A stretch of DNA of 33,489 nucleotides, taken from assembly GCA_030838075.1 (NCBI GenBank), contig JAUTXJ010000081.1, positions 1 to 33,489 on the forward strand, given 5' to 3'. The notes beneath the pieces were generated by a model. It was given only the letters and a program-made list of their open reading frames with translations. It was not told where the DNA came from and made no database searches. The stretch is from Acidobacteriaceae bacterium (GTDB lineage Bacteria; Acidobacteriota; Terriglobia; Acidiferrales; UBA7541). Position 1 is the stretch's first letter. Each line of letters opens with the position of its first letter. Shown in pieces: positions 17,860-26,732 of this stretch. A program made the position numbers and the translations under genes.

Positions 17860-20103
17860 ATGACCCAATGTGTGATATATTCCCCGCTGATTTTTACAGG
17901 GCGCACATTGGAGCCAAAAGTTCAACCGACCCTCTCCGTACGCTTCGGCCTGTTTGACGTGGACCTAGTGCGTGGCATAGTCACCCGCCAAGGCACCCGG
18001 TTAAAACTCCAAGACCAGCCGTTCCGCATCCTAACAATTTTGGTACAGCGACCCGGGGAGATCATCACCCGCGAGGAGCTTCGCCAAGCCCTGTGGCAAG
18101 AGGGCACGCATGTTAATTTCGACGGCAGCCTGAACGCCGCGCTAAAGAAATTGCGTTCCTGTTTACAGGACGATGCCGAAAACCCACGTTTCATCGAAAC
18201 GGTGCCCCGCCAAGGCTACCGTTTCCTCGCTCCAGTCCATCAGATTCACGCTCGCGCGAATGTCACGAGCGCCACACCCTCCGTAACATCGACGGGCACA
18301 GACGAGGTGGAAATTCACCTTTCGATGCAGCCGGAGTTTTCAGCAGAGCGCGTCGCGGAACTGCAAAAAGAACGACGCAAGGAACAAAGTGCCCGGCGCT
18401 GGTGGGACATAACGTTATTGACGGTCGCCATCTTGTTTGGTTCCTGGCTATTTTTCTTCATCATTTATCCGGTTCCGCATCCTAGCGTCCAACGGATGGT
18501 GCGCATTACCAATGCTGGGGACATTGACGAGACCGGGGGGATCGTTTCAGACGGCAGCCGAATTTTCTTCCGTGAGCGCTTCGGCGAGCGTTGGCAATTA
18601 ATGCAAACCTCGGTTGAAGGAGGGAACGCCGAAGGGGTCGCGGCACCATTTGCTAACACCCGGCTTTTCGCTATTTCGCCTGACCATTCAGTATTTTTGA
18701 TCGGAGAGTTTAACCGCCCAGATGACGAAATGACCCTTTGGCTGTGGCCCGTGCAAGGAGGCGCGCCGCGAAGGTTGGGTGAGGCTACCGGCCGCGATCC
18801 GGCATGGTCGCCCGACGGCAGCCAGGTTGTTTTCGTGCACGACCAAAGCCTGTTCGTGGTGCACGCTGATGGAACGCATCGTCACGAGATTGCGCGCCCC
18901 AACGGGCGGCCCCACGCGCCTGCATGGTCCGGGGATGGAGAAACGATTCGCTTCCATAGCGAGAATGGTGGAAGCAACGGCTCTACCATTTGGGAGATGA
19001 ATGCGGACGGCAGCAAACTCCATCGCGTACTTGCCCGAGGAACCCCACCGGTTTCGCAGTCCTCGGGTCAATGGACGGCGGACGGAAAATACTTTTTATT
19101 TTCGGGATGCCAAAACGGCGAGTGCAATTTGTGGGGAATGCGCGAAGCGTGGAACTGGTTCCGGCGGACCAACCAAGGGCCGGTGCAGCTGACTCGCGGG
19201 CCGGATTTGTTGCAAGTTTCGATTCCCGCGCAAACAGGCTCGCGAGTGTTCGCGTTCAGCTTACGATCGCATCGTGAACTGAAGAAGATTGATCCAAAGA
19301 CGAATGGCTCGGTTTTTTTAACGCCGACTCTGCGGGCTGATGAGGCGGTAGTTTCGCCGGAAGGCCAATCGCTTTTATATGTAGACCGCCCAGGCGGATC
19401 GCTGTGGCTCAGCAGAATGGATTCCAAGAAACAATTGCGATTGACCGATGCGCCGCTGGTGGCCGCCGCGCCGCGATGGTCGCGCGATGGAAAGCGGATT
19501 TTATTCACGGGCGTACAACCGGGCCATGCGCGCCAAATTTACATCTTGTCGTCAGATGGAGGAGGTTTACGCGCGGTGTTACCGGAAGGACGCGAGGGAG
19601 CATCAGCGGATTGGTCTCCCGACGACACCCAAATTGTGGTCAGTATGCGTGATGTAAAAATCCCGCCAAAGTTTGGAATTTATTTGTTCAAACTGCAAAC
19701 AGGCGAATTCACTTTATTGCCCGATTCCCGCGGATTTGCGGAACCGCGATGGTCTCCAGACGGGCGTTATATCGCGGCCCTGGATGAAAGCAAACATCAC
19801 CTGGTGATCTACGATTTTCAGACGAAGAGCTGGCGCCCCCTGGCGGAAGGGGGCCTGATAGGCATTCCCTATTGGTCCGATAAAGGAGAATCCATTTACT
19901 TCCAGGATCAACTTGAAAAGGAACAATCGGTTTACAAGGTAAGTGTGGTTGGCGGCGAACCGCAGCGCGTGTTCGGTTTTGGGGAAGTGCTCCAAAGCCC
20001 GGCTCACTACCTGTTCAACGGCCTGGATGATAAAGGCTGGTTGTATGTAACTGTCGAGCGCGGGCTCACTGACATTTACGCTTTGGACCTTGATTTGCCT
20101 TAG
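17860..20103 (+). CDS. CadC-like membrane regulator: OmpR-type winged helix + TM helix + TolB/PD40 beta-propeller
   Basis: N-term LVRGIVTRQGTRLKLQDQPFRILTILVQRPGEIITREELRQALW..IETVPRQGYRF; TM ITLLTVAILFGSWLFFFIIYPV; repeats such as DPAWSPDGSQVVF, APRWSRDGKRILF, SADWSPDDTQIVV and EPRWSPDGRYIAA. Start ATG 17860 or TTG 17851. Confidence 0.88.
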   Translation: MTQCVIYSPLIFTGRTLEPKVQPTLSVRFGLFDVDLVRGIVTRQGTRLKLQDQPFRILTILVQRPGEIITREELRQALWQEGTHVNFDGSLNAALKKLRSCLQDDAENPRFIETVPRQGYRFLAPVHQIHARANVTSATPSVTSTGTDEVEIHLSMQPEFSAERVAELQKERRKEQSARRWWDITLLTVAILFGSWLFFFIIYPVPHPSVQRMVRITNAGDIDETGGIVSDGSRIFFRERFGERWQLMQTSVEGGNAEGVAAPFANTRLFAISPDHSVFLIGEFNRPDDEMTLWLWPVQGGAPRRLGEATGRDPAWSPDGSQVVFVHDQSLFVVHADGTHRHEIARPNGRPHAPAWSGDGETIRFHSENGGSNGSTIWEMNADGSKLHRVLARGTPPVSQSSGQWTADGKYFLFSGCQNGECNLWGMREAWNWFRRTNQGPVQLTRGPDLLQVSIPAQTGSRVFAFSLRSHRELKKIDPKTNGSVFLTPTLRADEAVVSPEGQSLLYVDRPGGSLWLSRMDSKKQLRLTDAPLVAAAPRWSRDGKRILFTGVQPGHARQIYILSSDGGGLRAVLPEGREGASADWSPDDTQIVVSMRDVKIPPKFGIYLFKLQTGEFTLLPDSRGFAEPRWSPDGRYIAALDESKHHLVIYDFQTKSWRPLAEGGLIGIPYWSDKGESIYFQDQLEKEQSVYKVSVVGGEPQRVFGFGEVLQSPAHYLFNGLDDKGWLYVTVERGLTDIYALDLDLP

Positions 20104-20400
20104 GCGCCGCAAACTAAGTTAACCAGCCTATTTCCGTGTTGTACAGCACTTAAGCCTTCGTCCAATTCTTACCTGGTTAATCGAGCAAGGCCGCCGCCTC
20201 CTCCGAAGTACTGACCGCATGGTCATATTTTTGTAACTTTTCCCGTGTTTTCAACGAATAGCGAGCTACTGGGCGAATTGTTTCTCTTCTTGATGACAAA
20301 ACCGCTGTATTCGGCCGGCATCCTTGAAAGTGTGGAACCTTTCTAAAAATGCTGCGTACTTAAAACAAAAGGCCTCAACGTACGTCTATAGGTATCAAGG

Positions 20401-21003
20401 GTGATGTTGATGACTACGGGAGTGGTTCCGATGCAGGCAAGATACGATCCGACTGGCACGGAGAGCGGCCCCCTCACGTCCGGGCGCTATATCCGCCTGG
20501 GTCCCTTTCAAATCGACCAACAACGCCAGGAAATTACCAAGAATGGGGAAAAACTAAGACTGCAGGGAAAAGTGTACCGGGTGCTGATGACGCTGCTGGA
20601 GAAGCCCGGCCAGGTGGTTACTCGGGAGGAACTGCGCCAGCGACTGTGGCCCGCGGAAACATACGTCAATTACGACGCGAACGTTAACACCACGGTGAAT
20701 AAACTAAGGCTTGCGCTGGGAGATTCCTCGGAAAAGCCCATTTACATCGAGACGATTCCACGAAAAGGCTATTGCCTGTTGGTGCAGCCGGAAATATCCG
20801 CCACGCCAACGATGGCGAGCGCCTCGGTTTCTGAGCCGGGCGATTTGCCAGTAAAACTTTCCGAGAACGGCGCTGGCAGGTCGCACGCCTCAATATGGAA
20901 CGTCGTAGCCATAATCGGCCTGCTTCTGGTGGGAATTCTGCTGGGCGCGACCTTGACTCGATTGTGGATTTCACATTTTGCTCCGGCCGGTCCCTGGCGA
21001 TAA
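20401..21003 (+). CDS. Short winged-helix (Trans_reg_C) protein with C-terminal TM helix and almost no extracytoplasmic domain
   Basis: ITKNGEKLRLQGKVYRVLMTLLEKPGQVVTREELRQRLWP...IETIPRKGYCLLV and TM IWNVVAIIGLLLVGILLGATLTRLW. Several start choices near 20401-20431. Confidence 0.83.
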   Translation: MMLMTTGVVPMQARYDPTGTESGPLTSGRYIRLGPFQIDQQRQEITKNGEKLRLQGKVYRVLMTLLEKPGQVVTREELRQRLWPAETYVNYDANVNTTVNKLRLALGDSSEKPIYIETIPRKGYCLLVQPEISATPTMASASVSEPGDLPVKLSENGAGRSHASIWNVVAIIGLLLVGILLGATLTRLWISHFAPAGPWR

Positions 21004-21116
21004 AAATAATTGATGCTCCCGCAACTCTGCGGGTGCGGAGCAGATTTGCTGCGACGCGCTCGCCTTCGCTCGATAGTGCCCCGCACCATTTTTAATCCGT
21101 GTAAAATTCCCTCCTG

Positions 21117-21887
21117 ATGCTTACTGCGATCACGCGCGGCGTCAGCCCGGCAATGGCAAGTTGCGAGCTGAGCTTCGTAGAGCGGGTACCAATCGATCTG
21201 TCAAAGGCCCTAAAGCAACATCGAGCGTACGAACAAGTGCTCGAGAAATTTGGCGCCAAAGTTATTCCTCTTCCCGCCGAACCGGCGCTTCCGGATTCCA
21301 TGTTCGTCGAGGATCCGGCCATGGTCCTCGACGAGCTAGCGTTAATTTTCCCGCTGGGCGCGGAATCGCGGCGCGGGGAAGCAGCTTCGCTCGCGAAGGT
21401 GTTATCGGGGTTTCGCGCATTAAAGTATGTACAGCCGCCTGGCACCGCTGAAGGCGGCGATATTTTGCGCGTCGGGCGAAACCTTTTCGTGGGGCTATCG
21501 AAACGGACAAATGAAGAGGGCATCCGTCAATTGCGATCGATCGTCGGAGAATACCGGTATACGGTAACGGCCGTCCCAGTGAGCGGATGCTTGCATCTTA
21601 AATCCGCGGTGACGTTTCTTGGACGAAATACATTGCTCGCTAATCGGAAATGGTTTGATGCGTCCTCCATGCCGGGCTTTGAGTGGGTTGATGTTTCGCC
21701 GGAGGAGAAGCACGCAGCAAATGCCCTGGCCTTTGGCGACACCGTAATTTTGCCGGCGTCTTTTCCGTTGACGCGCGCGCAAGTCGAAACGCGAGGATTC
21801 AAGGTGTTCCCATTGGACATTTCAGAGTTGCAGAAAGCAGAATCGGGGCTGACGTGCTCAAGCCTGTTGTTTGACGCGAAGACATAA
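21117..21887 (+). CDS. Dimethylarginine dimethylaminohydrolase (DDAH)-like amidinotransferase-fold protein
   Basis: TRGVSP, PDSMFVEDPAMV, GTAEGGDILRVGRNLFVGLSKRTNEEGI, HLKSAVTFLG and C-terminal SGLTCSSLLF. Confidence 0.85.
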   Translation: MLTAITRGVSPAMASCELSFVERVPIDLSKALKQHRAYEQVLEKFGAKVIPLPAEPALPDSMFVEDPAMVLDELALIFPLGAESRRGEAASLAKVLSGFRALKYVQPPGTAEGGDILRVGRNLFVGLSKRTNEEGIRQLRSIVGEYRYTVTAVPVSGCLHLKSAVTFLGRNTLLANRKWFDASSMPGFEWVDVSPEEKHAANALAFGDTVILPASFPLTRAQVETRGFKVFPLDISELQKAESGLTCSSLLFDAKT

Positions 21888-21894
21888 CCTTTGA

Positions 21895-21932
21895 CAAAAA
21901 AAGGAACGGCCGCCTCACGCAACAGGCGGCCG
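21895..21932 (-). terminator. Intrinsic terminator for the - strand PEGA gene
   Basis: 9-bp stem CGGCCGCCT/AGGCGGCCG (21907-21932); on the - strand followed by TTCCTTTTTTTG. Confidence 0.75.
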
Positions 21933-21970
21933 CTAGATAATTAATCCCACTTTTGCGAAAAACAACTAAA

Positions 21971-22603
21971 TCAATCGGGTTTCTTGATGAGCGGGCCAGC
22001 TTGCTCGATACTTCCCGGCACCAGAACGGTCTTTACCTCAGTTTTTTGCCCGGCCAACAAATTTATTTCGGTGTCATAAGTGCGATAACCGGGCAATTCA
22101 ACTTTAATCCGGTGTTTGCCCGGGCTGATAAGCATGGAATGGAACTTTCCGCCAAACTCGGCGGCGTGGCCCACGAATTTATCGTCAAGAAAAACCGCGG
22201 CGCGCTTTGGCTCGATGTTCAGTTTTAAAGTTGCAGTAACGTCCGGTGAGACGGCACGCGGGCTCTTCAGCAGCACGGCGTTTACGATTTGAACCTGGCC
22301 GGGCTCAACCACAACCTTTTTTACGAAGTCATCGTAACCCGATTGCCTGACAATGACGTCGTGCTCACCCGGCAACAGCATGATTTTTTTGTCGCCTTTC
22401 AATTCTTTCAGATAGCCGACGTAATTTCCGTCCACCCACACTCCAGCGTCCTTTTCAATTTTTGTGGTGCCTTCGAACCTGACCTCGCCCATCACCTTGT
22501 TCTGCGCGCGAATGGGCAGTGAGCTGACAGAAAATATCGATGCAAAAAATGCTATCGCCAAAATAGCGGTAGCCTTGCGGACTAAGTAGCTTTTGTCGTT
22601 CAC
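21971..22603 (-). CDS. Exported PEGA-domain protein (two PEGA-like repeats)
   Basis: GVWVDGNYVGYLKELKGDKKIMLLPGEHDVIVRQSGYDDF and AAVFLDDKFVGHAAEFGGKFHSMLISPGKHRIKVELPGYRTY. GTG 22603 preceded by GGGGG is a likelier start than 22642; signal-like N-terminus. Confidence 0.8.
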   Translation of the reverse strand: MNDKSYLVRKATAILAIAFFASIFSVSSLPIRAQNKVMGEVRFEGTTKIEKDAGVWVDGNYVGYLKELKGDKKIMLLPGEHDVIVRQSGYDDFVKKVVVEPGQVQIVNAVLLKSPRAVSPDVTATLKLNIEPKRAAVFLDDKFVGHAAEFGGKFHSMLISPGKHRIKVELPGYRTYDTEINLLAGQKTEVKTVLVPGSIEQAGPLIKKPD

Positions 22604-22837
22604 TTTTTTACCCCCAAAAAGTACCAAATCATCATGCTTCAACGGCCATGCTCAGCACTGCATTCTCTTTAGATTAACCCTAACCAGAGATAGTTTCGTG
22701 GTTATTAAGATATTTCCGTTCAAGAATGAATAGGCTCGTTTCACGGCGCGACGAAACGCGGTGTCAAAAGTGCGCGCATTCCATTAGAATCGCGGCGCAT
22801 TAGCGCATTTGCAGGTGAAACCTGGCCGGGGGGACGG

Positions 22838-24112
22838 ATGAGTTTTAGCGATCGGCTGAAAGAAATCCGCGACGGATTCGAACGCCCCTTCTGGGTAGCG
22901 AACATCAGCGAATTATTTGAACGCCTCTCTTACTATGCGGCATTCGCATCGCTGGCGCGTTATTTGCACGAGACGTTGAGCTTTCCTACCGCGCAAGCCA
23001 GCCGCCTCACAGGATTATTTGGCGGCCTGGTGTGGTTTCTCGCCGCATTCGGCGGCACGTTGGCGGATCGCCTGGGTTTCCGGCGATCGCTTTCGCTGGC
23101 CTATTTTATTTTAAGTGGCTCGTACTTTCTGTTGGGCTCGCTGGGCTCGTCGTGGCTCGCACCGGTGCGTGCCGCCGTGCCTCTGTGGTTGCTGGTGGGT
23201 TTTGTATTGATGCTGCCGGCGCTGGGAATTGCCTTGGTCAAGCCCTGCGTCGTTGGAACAACCGCGCGGGCCTCAAAAGAGAACGTGCGCTCCATCGGCT
23301 ACTCCATTTACTACACGCTCGTGAATATCGGCGGAGCCGCGGGGCCCTACATGGCTTCATGGGTGCACCAACACATGCGCGTGGAAAGTGTCTTTCGTGT
23401 CGCCGCTTTAAGTGTATTTCTGATGTTTTTCGCGGTTTTATTGCTGTTCAAGGAACCTCGGCGGTCTAATGAGGTACAAACAGCCAGCGCCGGGGCGGCG
23501 TGGCGAAACTTTGTAACGGTGCTTGGCAATCCACAATTTATGACTTTCCTTCTAATTTTCTCAGGCTACTGGATCGTGTACTGGCAGGAATTTATAATTC
23601 TTCCGATTTATATGCATGATTACGTGAACCCCACTACCGACACCGAGTTGATGCTGGTCACCGGGCCGCTGACGGTCATCGCGCTGCAATTATTGATGAG
23701 TTATTTGATGAAAAAAGTTGCAGCTTTCAGGGCCATTACCCTGGGCACATTGGTTTCCGCGTTAGCGTGGCTGATCCTGATTGTGCATCCCACACCAACG
23801 ATGGCGGTTGCCACGCTGTTTGCAGTTTCGCTCGGAGAAATCATCCAGTCGCCGCGATATTACGAATACATCTCGCGGCTTGCGCCTGCGGGCCAGCAAG
23901 GCACGTATATGGGATTTGCATTTTTGCCGATTGGTATCGGCTCACTGATCGCCGGGGCGTTCGGAGGGCTACTACTTCACCATTTTGGCGAAGTGCAGCA
24001 CCAGCCGCAAAGGATCTGGTGGGTAGTGACAGGGATTGGTGTGCTCACCGCACTGTTGCTTTATGTATATGACCGCATCGTGAAGCCAGGCGCGATTACG
24101 ACCACGCCATAA
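22838..24112 (+). CDS. MFS / POT-like transporter
   Basis: Multi-TM protein; FWVANISELFERLSYYAAFASLARYL resembles the POT-family N-terminus; GGTLADRLGFRRSL is an MFS loop motif. Confidence 0.8.
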   Translation: MSFSDRLKEIRDGFERPFWVANISELFERLSYYAAFASLARYLHETLSFPTAQASRLTGLFGGLVWFLAAFGGTLADRLGFRRSLSLAYFILSGSYFLLGSLGSSWLAPVRAAVPLWLLVGFVLMLPALGIALVKPCVVGTTARASKENVRSIGYSIYYTLVNIGGAAGPYMASWVHQHMRVESVFRVAALSVFLMFFAVLLLFKEPRRSNEVQTASAGAAWRNFVTVLGNPQFMTFLLIFSGYWIVYWQEFIILPIYMHDYVNPTTDTELMLVTGPLTVIALQLLMSYLMKKVAAFRAITLGTLVSALAWLILIVHPTPTMAVATLFAVSLGEIIQSPRYYEYISRLAPAGQQGTYMGFAFLPIGIGSLIAGAFGGLLLHHFGEVQHQPQRIWWVVTGIGVLTALLLYVYDRIVKPGAITTTP

Positions 24113-24155
24113 TCCTCGTTTCAAAATCTCGCTTCGATCCTTGAATAAAAATAAT

Positions 24156-24638
24156 TCAGTTCACCAGGCGGCGAAGCGAATCCAGCGCTTCACGGGCCAG
24201 ACGGTAGCGAGGCTCAACTTCCAACGCTTCTTCAAAACAGCGAGCCGCGCGCGCATACATCTCCTTGCCAAGATAAGCTCGTCCTAAGTTGTAATGAGGA
24301 AAATGGCGCGGCTCATATCGTTTGGCTTCAATGGCGCGCTCCAGCCACGGGATAGCGTCATCAAAGCGGCGCAGCTCGATCAGATACGCACCGATATCGT
24401 TGTAGGGATTTCCGAATTCTGGATCAATGTCGATGGCTGTGCGACACTCCGCTATGGCCTGGTCCAACTTGCCTTGGAAATGATAAGCCCAGCCTAGAAA
24501 TGTGTGGGCTTCGGCGGTCGGATGCAATTCGAGGGAGGATTTGTAAAGGTCTACAGCACGGTCGTAATCGCCCTCCATCTGGGCTTGATAGGCATCCTGC
24601 AGAAGTTCCCACGCACGCATTAGAGTTTCCTGACTCAT
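24156..24638 (-). CDS. TPR-repeat protein
   Basis: Repeats such as AYQAQMEGDYDRAVDLYKSSLELHP, HFQGKLDQAIAECRTAIDIDPEFG and IELRRFDDAIPWLERAIE. Confidence 0.87.
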   Translation of the reverse strand: MSQETLMRAWELLQDAYQAQMEGDYDRAVDLYKSSLELHPTAEAHTFLGWAYHFQGKLDQAIAECRTAIDIDPEFGNPYNDIGAYLIELRRFDDAIPWLERAIEAKRYEPRHFPHYNLGRAYLGKEMYARAARCFEEALEVEPRYRLAREALDSLRRLVN

Positions 24639-24806
24639 GATTTCTGATTGTTAGCACACGGTGAGATGAGCGTCAAAAGTACAAAAGTTCAAGGACTTCG
24701 AAGGGGCACCTGTCCTTTGTGCCGGGATATAGTCAGGAACTGGAATTAACAGTAATAAAAGTAGAAAATGGAGTTCAGTCAATTCACAACGACTATTGGG
24801 GGAAGC

Positions 24807-25178
24807 GTGAAGAGTAATCATCTATTGGTGGGCATCGCCGCTCTGGGACTATGCGGACTAGCGTTCGCTCAGGAACCGCCGGCTAAAAAGGCAAGCCCTG
24901 GCGGAGCCGGCAAGAACTCCGCAGCTGCGGCGCGCGGCAAGGAAATTTTTGAGCAGAAATGTGCGATTTGCCATTACGCAGACAGCGACGCCAAAAAAAT
25001 CGGGCCAGGATTGAAAGGCATTTCAAAACGCGGAACGTTCACGGTCAACAACAATAAAGTTACCGATGAGACTCTGAAAACGTGGATCGAAAACGGCGAT
25101 ACGTTGATGCCCCCATTCAAGGAAGTCCTGGAAACGCCGCAAATTAAGGACGTCGTAGCCTACGTGAAGACGCTCTGA
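24807..25178 (+). CDS. Secreted c-type cytochrome (class I)
   Basis: Signal peptide MKSNHLLVGIAALGLCGLAFAQ from GTG 24807 (TTGGGGGAAG upstream); CAICHYADSDAKKIGPGLKGI haem site and distal TLMPPF Met. Confidence 0.85.
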   Translation: MKSNHLLVGIAALGLCGLAFAQEPPAKKASPGGAGKNSAAAARGKEIFEQKCAICHYADSDAKKIGPGLKGISKRGTFTVNNNKVTDETLKTWIENGDTLMPPFKEVLETPQIKDVVAYVKTL

Positions 25179-25191
25179 CTTCTACAAAAGA

Positions 25192-25233
25192 AAACCTCCG
25201 GTTGTGGCGCGGCCACATTACCGGAGGTTTCTT
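25192..25233. terminator. Bidirectional intrinsic terminator between convergent cytochrome c and HU genes
   Basis: AAACCTCCGGT-TGTGGC-gcg-GCCACA-tt-ACCGGAGGTTT nested stem; A-rich left flank and T-rich right flank. Confidence 0.82.
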
Positions 25234-25378
25234 AGCCGAGATTTCTGACCCAACTTAGGGATTGATGTGGGCCATAACTGTTGCCGACCGCAGGATACCG
25301 GGGCGCGGCCGACCTGCAACGAAGTCATTGCCTGCGTTATGCAGATCGTTGCTTATCGAATCGGACTTAAGTCGGGAG

Positions 25379-25672
25379 CTACTTCAGAACGGCGTCTTTA
25401 AACGCCTTGGCCGGACGCAAACGAACAACCGTCTTGGCCTTGATTTTAATCTGCTCGCCGGTCTGGGGATTGCGGCCAAGGCGCGCCTTGCGATGTGCCT
25501 TCACTACGCGGCCGATATTGGGGATGACAAATTTTCCGGCGGGACCCTTTGCTTCTTTAACGGCGAGTTTGAACAACTCTTCAAAGAAGAGCACTGCGGT
25601 CTTTTTTGATGTGCCGACTTTCTCGGCTATGTGTGAAACGATCTTCGTCTTGCTCAAAGGCTTGGCTGCCAT
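25379..25672 (-). CDS. HU-family DNA-binding protein
   Basis: MAAKPLSKTKIVSHIAEKVGTSKKTAVLFFEELFKLAVKEAK...IPNIGRVVKAHRKARLGRNPQTGEQIKIKAKTVVRLRPAKAFKDAV. Confidence 0.92.
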   Translation of the reverse strand: MAAKPLSKTKIVSHIAEKVGTSKKTAVLFFEELFKLAVKEAKGPAGKFVIPNIGRVVKAHRKARLGRNPQTGEQIKIKAKTVVRLRPAKAFKDAVLK

Positions 25673-25975
25673 CTAGTCTGCTTATCCTCCTGATTTTTTC
25701 GTTCCTATTTCGTTTTGTTCCCGAGTTGACCGGGGGCTGGCTGTGAGCCTTTTGTCCTGAACAGCGAAGGAGAAAAGTCCGGGCCGTTGGGCACTATAGC
25801 CAAGCTGTCCTTGGAACGCAAGAGGAAACCACGAAAAATGCAGATAACAAGCGTGTTTTTTTCATTTAGCATGTGAATAACCGCATAAAACAAGGGTTTT
25901 GAGTGAGTTGAATCGTCCCCAAAATGAAATTACTCCCTATGTTATGCTGCAAAAACTATCTTCTGGAGACTGATT

Positions 25976-26695
25976 GTGAGTGATGTTGGAAATTGGAGCG
26001 CGCTCGAAGCCAGGTTCGCCAACGCGGTGAAACTGGAACGCAGACCGGTGGCAGTGGCGTATCTCGAGTGCGCGCCCTACGGCGTGGCAAAATTTCATGG
26101 CACCGAGCCTTCAGGGTGCAGTTTCTGGCGCCTCGCGGCGGAGGGCAGAACTCTTTATACCGTGCCGGAGGATCATTTTAATTGCGCTGTGGGAGCATAC
26201 ACACACAACATCGCGCTATCCCCGGAGCGCGAGCAGGAAACCGGGATCACCTTGAATATGATGTTTGATCTGGGTTACGTGAAACCCGAGGAATTGCCGC
26301 AAATTCCGCGGTTGACGAAATCGCCTGCGGTGGTGGTGTATTCGCCCCTCGGCCAAGCTCCGGTGGCACCTGATGTGGTTTTGTTCACTTGCCAGCCGCG
26401 ATTCGCGATGCTGTTGAATGAGGCTGCCAATCGAGCAGGTGTAGCCAGCGGCGCCCCAGTGTTGGGCCGGCCGACGTGCATGGCTTTGCCAGCCTCGCTG
26501 CAGCACGGAGCAATCTTAAGTCTAGGGTGCATCGGAAACCGGGTGTACACCGGTCTAGGCGAGGATCAAATGTACTTCGTGGTTCGTGGACAGGATTTGG
26601 AAGTGATTGCCGATGCTCTTGAAGTGTTAACCACTGCGAACGCTGCCCTAAGCGATTACGCAATTGGTCGGCGTCAAACGCTATCAACCTCTTAA
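25976..26695 (+). CDS. DUF169-family protein
   Basis: RRPVAVAYL, GCSFWRLAAEGRTLYTVPEDHFNCAVGAYTHNI and LGCIGNRVYTGLGEDQMYFVVRG; GTG start with CTGGAGAC upstream. Confidence 0.75.
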   Translation: MSDVGNWSALEARFANAVKLERRPVAVAYLECAPYGVAKFHGTEPSGCSFWRLAAEGRTLYTVPEDHFNCAVGAYTHNIALSPEREQETGITLNMMFDLGYVKPEELPQIPRLTKSPAVVVYSPLGQAPVAPDVVLFTCQPRFAMLLNEAANRAGVASGAPVLGRPTCMALPASLQHGAILSLGCIGNRVYTGLGEDQMYFVVRGQDLEVIADALEVLTTANAALSDYAIGRRQTLSTS

Positions 26696-26732
26696 GTTTG
26701 CTCGCTTCCTGGCTGCGCTCAGCAAACCAAAG

